DNA of 64,000 bases, from assembly GCF_000330725.2 (NCBI RefSeq), contig NZ_AMZY02000013.1, positions 248,001 through 312,000 of the forward strand, read 5' to 3'. How positions within the stretch are numbered: the first letter of the stretch is position 1; every line of letters begins with the position of its first letter. The notes under the pieces were generated by a model. It ran no database searches and was not told where the DNA came from. It worked only from the letters and a program-made list of their open reading frames with translations. A program made the translations under genes and the position numbers. This DNA comes from Mariniradius saccharolyticus AK6. GTDB lineage: Bacteria; Bacteroidota; Bacteroidia; Cytophagales; Cyclobacteriaceae. Shown piece after piece: positions 54,705 to 64,000 of this stretch.

Positions 54705-54780
54705 ATATTGAATGTAAATTTGAATCAGGACTAAACTTAAAAACAACAGTTAAACTGTAAACTTTTTTTAGGACGGGTCA

Positions 54781-55495
54781 GTGTGGGATGACGCCCCGTT
54801 GGGGCTGTAAATCCTTGAATCTGAAAAGTAATCCTTCCGCTGAGTGATTCTCCCTCTCCTCGAGGAGAGGGTCGGGGTGAGGTCGTTAATCCCTTAAACT
54901 GCACAAAGTACTTAATTAGCACGCGCGCGGAGGAATGAAAGTCCGCCGGGCCGGCCAGGGCCCTGTGCGATAGCCTAGGATTGGACTTTCTTGACTTTTT
55001 GGTTACTTTTTTGTCAAGAAAAAAGTGACACAAGAAATAGAGAATGGTAATCCTATCCAGCTCAGAGAGTGAGTAATGGTATTGAGCCAATTACAAATTG
55101 GCAGGGATAGGAGGGCCGGATTGCAAATCCGACCCAGCCGGGGAATCGGCTCTGCATGTGCGAAGGGCTACACCCTTCGCTGTGGGATGACGCCCCGTTG
55201 GGGCTGTGAATCCTTGAATCTGAAAAGTAATCCTTCCGCTGAGTGATTCTCCCTCTCCTCGAGCAGAGGGTCGGGGTGAGGTGGTAATTCATCATTCATC
55301 ATTCTCCATTTCCCCACAGGAGGAGATTAGTGTGAGATCACCGTCCATCATTCATCACCGCCCAAACCAAAAGCCCCACGACAAAAAACAATCCCCATCG
55401 ACCGAGACTACTGAGACTGAAACCCTGAAAAGGGAAATCCTATTCACAAATCATCAGTTTTGTGGTATATTGTTCTCATAACACAACATCCACCT
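54781..55495. repeat. 715-bp repeat block right of the IS (REP-A, F, H, D, A, F)
   Basis: The right half of a REP-A directly abuts the IS (54781-54806). Then REP-F (54850-54884), REP-H (54914-54960), REP-D (about 54975-55032), a tttgcaaatccgacccagcc stretch (about 55105-55140), a complete REP-A (55161-55205) and REP-F (55249-55282). The A-F halves at 54.78-54.88 and 55.17-55.28 kb are near-identical and share the sequence between them, indicating a recent duplication of about 110 bp. Confidence 0.8.
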
Positions 55496-58400
55496 ATGCA
55501 CTCCTTGTTGAAAATTACCTCTCTAGCGCTCTGCCTGATTTTTCCGGCACTCGTTTGGGCACAAAAGAAGCAGCCTGCCACGGCAGCCACCCAAACTTCG
55601 GGTTTAACCTCATCCACATTTTCAAGCCTGCGGTTTCGATCGATCGGTCCGGCGGTCACTTCCGGGCGGGTTTCTGATTTTGCGGTTAACCCCAACAACC
55701 ACAGTGAATATTATGTCGCCACTGCCTCGGGCGGTGTGTGGAAAACCACCAACCGAGGGGTAACCTATACCCCGATTTTTGATGCCCAAGGATCCTATTC
55801 CATTGGATGTGTGACACTTGACCCCTCGAACCCAAGCGTCGTCTGGGTGGGCAGTGGTGAAAACAACAACCAGCGATCCGTGTCCTACGGCGATGGCGTC
55901 TACAAAAGCGAGGACGGCGGACGGACATGGAAAAACATGGGCCTGAAAAACTCGGAGCACATTTCTTCCATCATTGTGCACCCCAGCAATCCCAACATCA
56001 TCTACGTCGGCGCTTATGGACCGGTCTGGAGCGAAGGAGGCGATCGCGGTGTCTACAAATCAACTGATGGTGGGGCTTCCTGGACCCTCGTCAAATCCGT
56101 GAGCGCCTTCACAGGAGTGAACGACCTTGTGATGGACCCGCGCAATCCGGATGTACTGTATGCCGCTTTTCATCAGCGCATGCGCAAAGTATTCACCTAC
56201 ATCGGTGGCGGTCCGGAGTCAGCGCTGTACAAAACCACGGATGGGGGCGCCACCTGGAAAAAACTGGAGGGCGGATTGCCGGGCGGAGAACTCGGACGGA
56301 TCGGCTTGGCCATCAGCCCTGTAAACCCGGATGTATTGTACGCCGTGGTGGAAGGGGATGGTGACAAGGGGGGTATTTACCGCAGTGCCAACCAGGGTGC
56401 AAGCTGGGAAAAACGCAGTTCCTTCTTCACCTCGGGCAACTATTACCAGGAAGTCACCTGTGATCCAAAAAACGTGGACCGGATTTTCATCACCGATACC
56501 TATTACAAAGTGAGCCACGACGGCGGCAAGACGGTCCAAAACCTCGGCGAAATCAACAAGCACATCGACAACCATTGTATTTGGATCGACCCCAACGATA
56601 CCAACCACCTCTTGGTCGGCTGTGACGGGGGCATCTATGAAACCTGGGATTTTGCCAACACATACGACTTTAAGGCCAATCTTCCCGTGACCCAGTTCTA
56701 CAAGGTATCCACCGACAATGATTATCCCTTTTACGGGGTTCACGGTGGCACCCAGGATAACCTGAGCCTGGGTGGTCCCAGCCGCAGCACTTCCGCCAAC
56801 GGGATCGTCAATGCGGATTGGTACGTCACATCCTTGGGTGACGGATTTGAAACCCAGGTGGACCAGTCCAACCCAAACATCATCTATGCACAGAGCCAAT
56901 ATGGTGGATTGAATCGCTTTGATCGGAAAAGCGGAGAGTATCTGCCTATCAGACCCATCGAGAAAGAAGGGGATGCGCCTTACCGCTGGAACTGGGACGC
57001 GCCGCTCCTAATCAGCCAACACAGCAACACCCGCCTGTACTTTGGCGCCAACAAAGTCTTCCGGACAGATGACCGCGGCGATTCCTGGAAAGTGATCAGC
57101 CCGGATTTGAGCCGGCAGGTGGACCGCAACAAATTTGAAGTGATGGGCAAAATCTGGTCTGTGGATGCCATTGCCAAAAACCAAAGTACCGACATCTTTG
57201 GACAGACCACCACAATCGCGGAATCCAAGCTCGATGAGAACCTCTTGTGGGTTGGGACCGACGATGGCTTGATCCACCTCACCACGGATGGAGGTGGGGC
57301 ATGGACGAAATTCGATAACCTGCCGGGAGTTCCTGCCATGAGTTACGTACACCAAATCATCGCCTCGCTTCATGATAAAAACGTGGCCTATGTATGCTTC
57401 AATCACCACAGGTATGGCGACTTCAAACCCTATGTTTTGAAAACCAGCGATATGGGCAAGACATGGAAGCCGATCCATTCGGACTTGCCGGTCCGCGGCA
57501 GCGTGTACTCCATTGCGGAAGATCACGTCGACCCCAACCTGTTGTTTGTGGGTACGGAGTTTGGATTGTTTTTCTCCAATACAGGGGGCACAAATTGGAT
57601 ACAGTTGAAAAGTGGATTGCCCACGATTGCAGTGCGGGATATCGAAATCCAGCGCAGGGAAAATGACCTGGTGTTGGCTACCTTCGGAAGGGGATTTTAC
57701 ATCCTGGATGATTACGCGCTCCTGCGGAATTTTAGGAGTGAAGATCTTGCCAAGACGGCCATCATTTTTCCGGTAAAGGAAAGTCTGATGTACATCGAGC
57801 GTTATCCTTTGGGCTTGCGGGACAAGGGACATTTGGGAAGCAACTACTTCTCCACGCCCAATCCGAAACCCGGCGCGGTATTTTCCTACTACCTCAAGGA
57901 GGATATCAAAACCATGAAGGATAAACGCCAAGAGGAGGAGCAAGCCAAATTTGAAAAGAAACAACCGGTCTACTATCCTCCGATGGATAGTTTGAGGAAA
58001 GAGGACAATCAGCCCGACCCATACCTGTTGTTTACCATCAAGGATGGAAAAGGTCAGGTAATTCGCCATATCAAGGCCCCAGCCAACAAGGGATTGAACC
58101 GCATCAGTTGGGATTTCCGGTACGGATCTCCTGCGCCGGTCAATAACCGCTATACGCCCGCACCTGACCAGTTGTTTGGGGGTGCAGAGACGGGTGCCCT
58201 CGTGATGCCCGGACAGTATTCGGTGACGCTTTCGGCGGTGGTTGATGGAGTGGTGAGCGAGTTGGCCGGTCCGGTTAACTTCATCTGCAAATTGCTCGAA
58301 CAAGGCAGCCTTCCGTCCGATATGGCAGCGAATACGGCTTTCTACCAGAAAGTGACGGACATACGCAAGGCCGTCAGTGCCGCCAACGATTTGTTCAATA

Positions 58401-58795
58401 CCATGGATCAGCGCTTGAGAAATATCAACTTGGCGCTTTTGGACATGCCGGCACCGCTGCAGGTTTATACAAAGCGCGCCTACGAGTTGCAGCAACAGAT
58501 GGTGTCGATGCGGATAAAATTATACGGGGACCAATCGGCAGCACGCAGGGAATTCGAAACCCTTCCTTCCATCAATGACAGGGTGGGCGGTATTGAATAT
58601 GCCATTTGGAATTCGACGGCACCCGTTCCCAAACTGTACCAGGAATCCTATGACCTGGCCGCCAAGCAGTTCAGCGCATGGTTGACGGAATTGAGGTCCA
58701 TGCATACATCCATTGATGCTTTGGAAAAAGAGTTGGAGATCAACAAGGCCCCCTATACCCCTGGAAGATGGCCGGATTGGAAGGCCAATGAGTAA
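55496..58795 (+). CDS. Secreted Asp-box (BNR/VPS10-like) beta-propeller protein
   Basis: The 1,099-residue protein has a signal peptide (MHSLLKITSLALCLIFPALV) and many Asp-box repeats with the S/T-x-D-x-G-x-T/S-W pattern (for example SEDGGRTWKNMG, STDGGASWTLVK, TTDGGATWKKL, SDMGKTWKPI), which build two or more beta propellers (about 40-720). A C-terminal part (about 800-1099) is mixed beta and helical with a coiled coil. Such Bacteroidota proteins are often labelled glycosyl hydrolase or VPS10-domain protein, but catalytic residues are not evident, so binding or an unknown hydrolase role is equally likely. Confidence 0.87.
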   Translation: MHSLLKITSLALCLIFPALVWAQKKQPATAATQTSGLTSSTFSSLRFRSIGPAVTSGRVSDFAVNPNNHSEYYVATASGGVWKTTNRGVTYTPIFDAQGSYSIGCVTLDPSNPSVVWVGSGENNNQRSVSYGDGVYKSEDGGRTWKNMGLKNSEHISSIIVHPSNPNIIYVGAYGPVWSEGGDRGVYKSTDGGASWTLVKSVSAFTGVNDLVMDPRNPDVLYAAFHQRMRKVFTYIGGGPESALYKTTDGGATWKKLEGGLPGGELGRIGLAISPVNPDVLYAVVEGDGDKGGIYRSANQGASWEKRSSFFTSGNYYQEVTCDPKNVDRIFITDTYYKVSHDGGKTVQNLGEINKHIDNHCIWIDPNDTNHLLVGCDGGIYETWDFANTYDFKANLPVTQFYKVSTDNDYPFYGVHGGTQDNLSLGGPSRSTSANGIVNADWYVTSLGDGFETQVDQSNPNIIYAQSQYGGLNRFDRKSGEYLPIRPIEKEGDAPYRWNWDAPLLISQHSNTRLYFGANKVFRTDDRGDSWKVISPDLSRQVDRNKFEVMGKIWSVDAIAKNQSTDIFGQTTTIAESKLDENLLWVGTDDGLIHLTTDGGGAWTKFDNLPGVPAMSYVHQIIASLHDKNVAYVCFNHHRYGDFKPYVLKTSDMGKTWKPIHSDLPVRGSVYSIAEDHVDPNLLFVGTEFGLFFSNTGGTNWIQLKSGLPTIAVRDIEIQRRENDLVLATFGRGFYILDDYALLRNFRSEDLAKTAIIFPVKESLMYIERYPLGLRDKGHLGSNYFSTPNPKPGAVFSYYLKEDIKTMKDKRQEEEQAKFEKKQPVYYPPMDSLRKEDNQPDPYLLFTIKDGKGQVIRHIKAPANKGLNRISWDFRYGSPAPVNNRYTPAPDQLFGGAETGALVMPGQYSVTLSAVVDGVVSELAGPVNFICKLLEQGSLPSDMAANTAFYQKVTDIRKAVSAANDLFNTMDQRLRNINLALLDMPAPLQVYTKRAYELQQQMVSMRIKLYGDQSAARREFETLPSINDRVGGIEYAIWNSTAPVPKLYQESYDLAAKQFSAWLTELRSMHTSIDALEKELEINKAPYTPGRWPDWKANE

Positions 58796-59963
58796 GCCAA
58801 GGATATAGTAAACTAAAAGGAAAACATACCTGCCTTTTTCGAGATCCAAGCTTCGAGCTGAGGTTCCGGAATGAGGCAGGTATTTTCTTTGTTGTTACGA
58901 GATTGTATAATTTGGCATTTACAGAAAGGCAAGGACAGCCGCGTCCCGTCATGCTGAACCGTAGCTTGCGGAGGGAAGCATCTCCTGAATTGCGGAGACG
59001 TTTCTCCACGATACCGTCGGACTGTCTGTTATCTGCGCCTGTGGCGCATTGTGCCATGGTGTTTTAATGAATGGTCTGATTGGGAAAGGGCATCTCTTTG
59101 TCATTCCGAGTTTTTAAAATTTGGAATTTACAGAAAGGCAATGACAGCCGCGTCCCGTCATGCTGAACCGTAGCTTGCGGAGGTGAAGCATCTCCTGAAT
59201 TGCGGAGACGTTTCTCCACGATACCGTCGGACTGTCTGTTATCTGCGCCTGTGGCGCATTTTGTGGTGGTGTTTTTATGAATGGTTTGATTGGGAAAGGG
59301 CCTCTCTTTGTCATTCCGAGTTTTTAAAATTTGGAATTTACAGAAAGGCAATGACAGCCGCGTCCCGTCATGCTGAACCGTAGCTTGCGGAGGTGAAGCA
59401 TCTCCTGAATTGCGGAGACGTTTCTCCACGATACCGTCGGACTGTATGGTAGTTGCGCCTGTGTCGCGGTTTGGGGTGGTGGAATAATGAATGGTATGAT
59501 TTGGCGAAGGCTATGTTGAAAAAATAGCTTTAACAACATAGCTCACATAGGAACATAGCATCTAATCGACAACAAACTATGTGAGCTCTGTGGACTATGT
59601 GGTAAGAAAGTGACTCCCGCAACCTCGCTATCCTGCGTTTCCGACCGCAGGAGGTTTTTTCATATTGTAAATGTAGGATGCCGCCCCTTTGGGGCTTGAG
59701 GGAAATCGGCTCCGCATGGGCGCTGGGCTACACCCTTCGCTTTGGGATGGCGCCCCGTTGGGGCTACGTGTCCTTAGGCTGAAAACGAGACCTTATCGTG
59801 CGGAATTCTCCCTCTCCCCGAGGAGAGGGTCGGGGTGAGATGGTCGATACCCGGCTATCCAGCGTTTCCGAATGCAGGATCGTTGTGTTGAAAATGGTAT
59901 GTGATGACTCAGACCATGGTGTGCGATGTTGATGTATCTAGCCAAAAACACGCGCGGACGTTC
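58796..59963. repeat. Tandem ~210-bp repeats and REP block
   Basis: Three direct copies of an approximately 210-bp unit span about 58895-59520. The shared string cgcgtcccgtcatgctgaac recurs at about 58942, 59151 and 59361. Each unit contains a REP-B-derived start (gtcattccgagttttt), the tgcggaggtgaagcatctcc stretch and gacgtttctccacgatacc. Then REP-C (about 59525-59610), a degraded REP-A (about 59665-59696), another REP-A (59721-59765) and REP-F (59808-59842). No gene; the frames that run through it are read-through of the repeats. Confidence 0.85.
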
Positions 59964-61658
59964 TCAATACCCTGCGGCCTGTCCATCTTTTCTGGATTCC
60001 GAGGCACCGATGTAGACTTTGTTTACCGGGTCATACATGATGGCCTGATACCCGCCGAAGGGACCCACGCTAAACTCCACCCGATGGCCCATTTCTTCGA
60101 GTTGGCGGATGACTTCGTAGGAGAAGCCGCTTTCCAGATTCAGCGAACCTCCGTTGCTCATTTTGGACCCCGTGGGTTCGGAGGAACCATTGTGCCGCAT
60201 CCTCGGGGCATCGCCTGCTTCCTGCAGGTTCATGCCAAAATCAATCAAATTGACCACTATTTGCGTATGCCCCTGTGGCTGTACCGAACCGCCCATCAGA
60301 CCAAAGCTGATGTATGGCTTCCCATCTTTGGTGATAAAGGCCGGGATGATCGTATGAAAAGGCCGTTTGCCCTTGGCTAGGGAATTCCAATGGTTTGGAT
60401 CCTGGACATTGAACTGTTGTCCGCGGTTTTGCAGTACAAAGCCCAAGCCGTCAGGCACCATGCCCGACCCAAACTCATCGTAAATACTTTGGATAAAGGA
60501 GACCATATTGCCGTCTTTGTCGGCCACGGTGAGATAAGTTGTGTTTCCTTTTTCGATTTCACCGGCAGGGTAGGCCATCGCCGCCTTGTTGGGGTCGATG
60601 AGTTTGCGGCGCTCGGTAGCATATTCCTTTGAAATCAGCTTTTGTACGGGTATTTGGTTGAAAGCAGGGTCGGCATAGAACTTGGCCCGGTCTTCGAAAG
60701 CCAACTTCTTGGCTTCAGTCAGCACGTGCAGGTATTCCGCACTGCCAAAGCCCATGGATTTGATGTCGTAGCCTTCGAGAATATTGAGCATTTGGAGGAC
60801 GGCGATTCCCTGCCCGTTGGGTGGCAGTTCCCATACATCGTAACCCCGATAGTTGGTACTGACGGGTTCGACCCATTCGGAGGTATGTTTTTTCAGGTCT
60901 TCATAACGGAGATAACCCCCATTTTCCTTCATAAAGCGGTCGATGGTACGGGCGATTTCTCCTTCATAAAACGCCGTACGGCCCTCTTTAGCGATGAGGG
61001 AATAGGTTCTGCCTAGGTCGGGATTCTTGAAGACTTCTCCTTTTCTCGGCGTGTTTTTGCCATTGGGCATGTATGTTTTTCGGAAACCGGGGATTTCCTG
61101 CATCTCGGGATAGGCACCGTTCATTTGCCAGGCGATCACCTCAGTAATGGGGAAGCCATTGTTGGCATAGTCGATGGAAGGTTGAAGGATTTCCTGCATC
61201 GAGAGTTTCCCAAAGCGCTTGTGCATCTCAAACCAACCGTCCACGCAACCCGGCACGGAGACGGGCAGGGGCCCCAACAGGGGCACATAATTCAGGCCTT
61301 TTTCTTTGAAAACCTCCATTGTCAGCAACTCAGGTGCCCGACCGCTTCCATTAAAGCCATAGAGTTTTTGGGTTTTGGCATCCCAAATGATGGCAAAGAC
61401 ATCGCCGCCGATTCCGCATCCATTGGGTTCGACCAGGCCCAGCATGGCGTTGGCAGCGATGGCAGCATCCATCGCGGTACCTCCTTTTTTCAAAATATCC
61501 AAGGCTACCTGCGTTGCCAAGGGCTGGGCTGTTGCAGCCATGCCGTTTTGTGCGATAACTTCAGATCTGGTGGCAAAGTGCTTGCCGCTGACCCTGTCCT
61601 GGGCCCAAGTGGCGGTGGCAAGTAAGGAAAGAGCGGAAAGGAAATAAAGTCGTCTCAT
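59964..61658 (-). CDS. ggt: Gamma-glutamyltransferase
   Basis: This exported enzyme transfers or hydrolyses gamma-glutamyl groups, for example from glutathione. The 564-residue precursor has a signal peptide (MRRLYFLSALSLLATATWAQ). It would be cut autocatalytically before Thr373 in GNTTYLTVADKDG, giving the two subunits usual for the family. Other conserved parts are NPNG-type VEPNGCGIGGD and the C-terminal SVGPFGGYQAIMYD. The gene faces the DUF6155 gene and is bordered by repeats on both sides. Confidence 0.94.
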   Translation of the reverse strand: MRRLYFLSALSLLATATWAQDRVSGKHFATRSEVIAQNGMAATAQPLATQVALDILKKGGTAMDAAIAANAMLGLVEPNGCGIGGDVFAIIWDAKTQKLYGFNGSGRAPELLTMEVFKEKGLNYVPLLGPLPVSVPGCVDGWFEMHKRFGKLSMQEILQPSIDYANNGFPITEVIAWQMNGAYPEMQEIPGFRKTYMPNGKNTPRKGEVFKNPDLGRTYSLIAKEGRTAFYEGEIARTIDRFMKENGGYLRYEDLKKHTSEWVEPVSTNYRGYDVWELPPNGQGIAVLQMLNILEGYDIKSMGFGSAEYLHVLTEAKKLAFEDRAKFYADPAFNQIPVQKLISKEYATERRKLIDPNKAAMAYPAGEIEKGNTTYLTVADKDGNMVSFIQSIYDEFGSGMVPDGLGFVLQNRGQQFNVQDPNHWNSLAKGKRPFHTIIPAFITKDGKPYISFGLMGGSVQPQGHTQIVVNLIDFGMNLQEAGDAPRMRHNGSSEPTGSKMSNGGSLNLESGFSYEVIRQLEEMGHRVEFSVGPFGGYQAIMYDPVNKVYIGASESRKDGQAAGY

Positions 61659-62138
61659 GAGGATAGCATTAGCCCTGCGATACTAAATCAGTCCATAGAT
61701 TGTTCCAAGGGAAAGTTTTTGAGTGGTAGGGCGAGGATATGGAAATCAACTGTTCCAAAAGCCATTTGAAGACTTTCCAGCGATCCTGTTTTCCTGCGTT
61801 TCCGAACGCAGGACTTTGATGTAGTGGATGGTCTTTGCGGACACAGACCATGGGGAGGGAGGGGGAGACGCGCCGATTAGCGAAGGGCTTCACCCTTCGC
61901 TGTGGGATGACGCCCCTGAGGGGCTTTGAATACTGAATCTGAAAAATACACCTTCCGTTGAGTGATTCTCCCGCTCCTGGACGAGAGGGCCGGGGTGAGG
62001 TGGTCATTCTCTACTCCATCAGGAAGAGGGCCCTGATGAGGTTTTCTTCAATGCATCATCCCTTTTTGGTACCGTACCGACCTAATCGGAAGGAATTAGC
62101 GTCGTTTTTTATTTATTTGGTATCAAAATCCTCGTTCG
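61659..62138. repeat. REP-A/F block between ggt and the DUF6155 gene
   Basis: A gacacagaccatgg string (near 61836), REP-A (61881-61925) and REP-F (61970-62004). No gene. Confidence 0.7.
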
Positions 62139-62612
62139 ATGGAAATCCCAAGTTTGGCACAACTCAAAAAAGACCTCAGCTACTTGACCGAAAGGGAATT
62201 GGTGGACATCATCACGGATTTGGCCAAGTTCAGCCGCGACAACAAAGCCTTTCTCTACTTCAAGCTCAATGAGCGCGATATGCCCAGTCTTTTTGTAGAC
62301 ACCGTCAAGGAAGATTTGGATGACGCTTTTCAATCCGCCAACACCAAGAATTACCACCTTGCCAAAAAATCCGCCCAAGCCATCCGCCGCAAACTCAACA
62401 AATCACTCAAATTGGGCAAGAACAAGGCTGACCAAGCCGAGCTGATCCTGTACTTCTGCGAAATGCTCCGGAAATATGGGTACCTTCAATTCCGGCATCC
62501 CGTGATTACAAACCTTTACCAAGTACAGGTCGGCAAAGCCAAAAAGCTGATCGCTACGCTGCACGAAGACCTACAGAGTGACTTTACCTATCGCTTGGAA
62601 GAACTAGCATAA
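62139..62612 (+). CDS. DUF6155-family helical protein
   Basis: The 157-residue protein starts [20 protein letters not shown] and is entirely helical and charged, with the L-K-x-x-L-x-x-L-x-x-x-E-L opening of the DUF6155 family of Bacteroidota. Function unknown; no signal peptide. Its stop codon is 4 bp before nagB, so they are probably co-transcribed. Confidence 0.75.
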   Translation: MEIPSLAQLKKDLSYLTERELVDIITDLAKFSRDNKAFLYFKLNERDMPSLFVDTVKEDLDDAFQSANTKNYHLAKKSAQAIRRKLNKSLKLGKNKADQAELILYFCEMLRKYGYLQFRHPVITNLYQVQVGKAKKLIATLHEDLQSDFTYRLEELA

Positions 62613-62616
62613 GACT

Positions 62617-63354
62617 ATGGAAATTTCCGTTTTCTCAGATCCCATCGCGTTAGGTCATCAGGCCGGGAAAATCGGCGCCCAACTGATTCGTAGTGCCATC
62701 CAAAGCCAAGGATTTGCAAACATCATCCTGGCCACAGGCACCAGTCAGTTTGAAACCTTGAAACAGCTTTTGCAGGAAAAACAGGTAGACTGGAGCAGAG
62801 TCACCGTGTTTCATTTGGATGAATATATCGGAATCCCAATTACCCATCGGGCGAGCTTCAGGAAGTACCTGAAAGAGCGATTCTTTGATCAAGTAAACGT
62901 GAAAGCCTATCACCTGATCGACGGGGAGCATAATCCCGAACAGGAATGCAAGCGCCTGTCGGGCATTATTGAACGACACCCAATCGACGTGGCCTTTGTC
63001 GGCATTGGGGAAAACGGACATTTGGCCTTCAATGATCCACCGGCTGATTTTCACACCATAGAACCCTACATCATTGTCGAATTGGATGAAGCCTGTCGCA
63101 TGCAGCAGCTTGGGGAAGGCTGGTTCCCGGATTTGGCTTCCGTGCCCAAGCGGGCCATTTCCATGTCCATCCAGCAGATCATGGGATCCAAGAATATCAT
63201 CTGTTCGGTGCCGGATCTTCGAAAAGCCCACGCAGTCAAAGCATGTTTGGAAGGGGAAATTAGCCCCATGCATCCCGCATCCATCTTGCAAAATCATGGG
63301 AGTTGTTGGATTTTTTTGGATTCTTCGTCTTCATCCCTGCTTTCCGGCCGCTAG
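62617..63354 (+). CDS. nagB: Glucosamine-6-phosphate deaminase
   Basis: NagB converts glucosamine 6-phosphate to fructose 6-phosphate and ammonia, the entry of amino sugars into glycolysis. The 245-residue product has [15 protein letters not shown], the active-site HLDEYIGI and the [16 protein letters not shown] signature. It lacks a sugar-sensing C-terminal extension. It is followed by a sugar MFS transporter, consistent with an amino-sugar uptake and use operon. Confidence 0.93.
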   Translation: MEISVFSDPIALGHQAGKIGAQLIRSAIQSQGFANIILATGTSQFETLKQLLQEKQVDWSRVTVFHLDEYIGIPITHRASFRKYLKERFFDQVNVKAYHLIDGEHNPEQECKRLSGIIERHPIDVAFVGIGENGHLAFNDPPADFHTIEPYIIVELDEACRMQQLGEGWFPDLASVPKRAISMSIQQIMGSKNIICSVPDLRKAHAVKACLEGEISPMHPASILQNHGSCWIFLDSSSSSLLSGR

Positions 63355-63449
63355 TCTGAAAATCATTGGAGGATTGCGATAAAATCAGGTATTTCAAGAA
63401 ACAGGAAACTCAAGCTTGATTTCCCTGCGATCGAACCCAAAGCCAGCCT

Positions 63450-64000
63450 ATGCCTTCCACCACTTCCGCGGTCCGGGCGGACCAACTCAGTTCTCGGGAC
63501 ACCTGGATTTCCATCGGGATCATTGGAATATTGTTTTTCATTTTTGGATTTGTCTCTTGGGTCAATGCCATCCTGATTCCCTATTTCAAAATCGCCTTTA
63601 CCCTCAGCAATTTTGACTCCTATTTGGTGGCGTTTGCCTTTTACATCTCCTACTTGGTGATGTCGGTCCCTTCTTCCTATTTGCTGCGGGCCGTAGGTTT
63701 TAAGAAAGGGATGATGTATGGTTTTTTTGCCATGTCATTGGGTGCCTTCCTTTTTGTACCAGCCGCGATGGTACGGACCTATGAGTTGTTTTTGTTGGGT
63801 TTGTTTACCCTGGGGACAGGCTTGGCAGTCCTGCAAACCGCTGCAAATCCCTACGTTACCGTCTTGGGTCCAAAGGAACGTGCCGCCCAGCGGATCAGCA
63901 TCATGGGTATTTTCAACAAAGGTGCGGGAATTTTGGCACCGCTGCTGTTTGCCGCAGTCGTGCTGAAGGTAGGGGACAGTGAGCTGTTTCAGCAGTTGGA
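63450..64000 (+). CDS. Sugar MFS transporter (FucP/GluP/NagP type), cut by window edge
   Basis: From ATG 63450 the frame stays open to the end of the window (183 codons). It encodes MPSTTSAVRADQLSS, then membrane helices with IGILFFIFGFVSWVNAILIP, VAFAFYISYLVMSVPSSYLL and the conserved LQTAANPYVTVLGP. These are marks of the FHS group of sugar/H+ symporters (fucose, glucose or N-acetylglucosamine). Being next to nagB, N-acetylglucosamine is the most likely substrate. About 55% of the protein lies beyond the window. Confidence 0.9.
   Translation, partial: MPSTTSAVRADQLSSRDTWISIGIIGILFFIFGFVSWVNAILIPYFKIAFTLSNFDSYLVAFAFYISYLVMSVPSSYLLRAVGFKKGMMYGFFAMSLGAFLFVPAAMVRTYELFLLGLFTLGTGLAVLQTAANPYVTVLGPKERAAQRISIMGIFNKGAGILAPLLFAAVVLKVGDSELFQQL

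Larger units (their letters stand above)
53308..54780 (+). mobile_element. Complete IS3-family insertion sequence (1,473 bp)
   Basis: The ends are imperfect 25-bp inverted repeats (53308-53332 and 54756-54780, 20 of 25 identical, both beginning TG and containing CGTCCTA and GTTTACA). Inside are orfA and orfB in the -1 arrangement with an A6G slippery site. No convincing target duplication is visible: the flanks read ATTG on the left and GTG on the right. The left side is sulfatase sequence and the right side is the interior of a REP-A element. Confidence 0.88.

Noticed and set aside
57008..58495. 495-codon minus-strand frame
   Set aside because: Entirely antisense to the Asp-box exoprotein, whose repeats and signal peptide are convincing.
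58895..59520. Possible CRISPR or coding repeat array
   Set aside because: The units are about 210 bp direct repeats without spacers, and the minus-strand frames through them (for example 59064-59429) simply read the repeats.

Overview
The window reads as a chromosome segment of a member of the Bacteroidota, most likely an environmental Cytophagales-type bacterium (family-level placement is a guess). The reasons are: the short primary sigma factor without region 1.1; promoters of the TTTG-N19-TAnnTTTG type, best seen before tRNA-Thr; a near absence of Shine-Dalgarno sequences; bacillithiol biosynthesis (bshB1); and families typical of the phylum, such as START-like, DUF349-repeat, DUF6155 and Asp-box exoproteins.

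Layout. 1-15.1 kb is a dense housekeeping block: an XdhC-type fragment, a cold-shock-domain protein, infC-rpmI-rplT, tRNA-Met, an LptF/LptG-type permease, rpsO, pnp, the primary sigma factor, trxB, an M23/LysM peptidase, bshB1, pdxH, a YqgE-like gene, a DUF349 protein and tRNA-Thr. 15.1-30.5 kb is catabolic and regulatory: a TPR adenylyl cyclase coupled to a small beta-rich protein; glutaryl-CoA dehydrogenase divergent from tryptophan 2,3-dioxygenase; a PIG-L deacetylase, a 33-residue membrane peptide and a sodium/solute symporter that overlap one another; an AraC regulator divergent from a PhyH dioxygenase; a Crp/Fnr regulator beside an envelope protein; a Bor-like lipoprotein; and an M15 peptidase. 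30.5-45.9 kb is gene-poor and repeat-rich. It holds isolated cargo (an envelope protein, a VIT-like membrane protein, a BrnT/BrnA pair, a GH10 xylanase, an alpha/beta hydrolase, tandem DUF1254 lipoproteins) and a phage-lysis-like cassette.

45.9-51.2 kb is the most interesting segment: five AT-rich genes on the minus strand. They encode a membrane protein with a C-terminal prokaryotic YEATS-like domain, a lipoprotein, two multi-pass membrane/coiled-coil proteins and a 216-residue protein whose strand pattern and a conserved-looking LPKNSTIAYG strand resemble the gasdermin pore-forming domain. I propose this as a candidate undescribed membrane-targeting conflict system; that is inference. 51.7-64 kb carries a sulfatase whose 3' end is interrupted by a complete IS3-family element, an Asp-box exoprotein, gamma-glutamyltransferase, a DUF6155 protein, and nagB next to a sugar MFS transporter cut by the window edge.

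Repeat families, named here and used below. REP-A: double hairpin CGAAGGGCTACACCCTTCG followed by GCCCC-GTT-GGGGC. REP-B: CATTCCGAGGYACGAGGAATC. REP-C: about 75 bp with CATAGCGACATAGC and AACTATGTGTGCTCTGTG. REP-D: GGTTACTTTTTT-ATCAAG-AAAAAAGTAAC. REP-F: CCCTCTCC...GGAGAGGG followed by TCGGGGTGAGG. REP-G: GGTGCAAAGAACGCGAATAA-like. REP-H: TCGATCGCGCGAGGGGAATG followed by AAAGTCCGCCGGGCCGG. They occupy nearly every gene gap after 17.8 kb and are almost absent before it.
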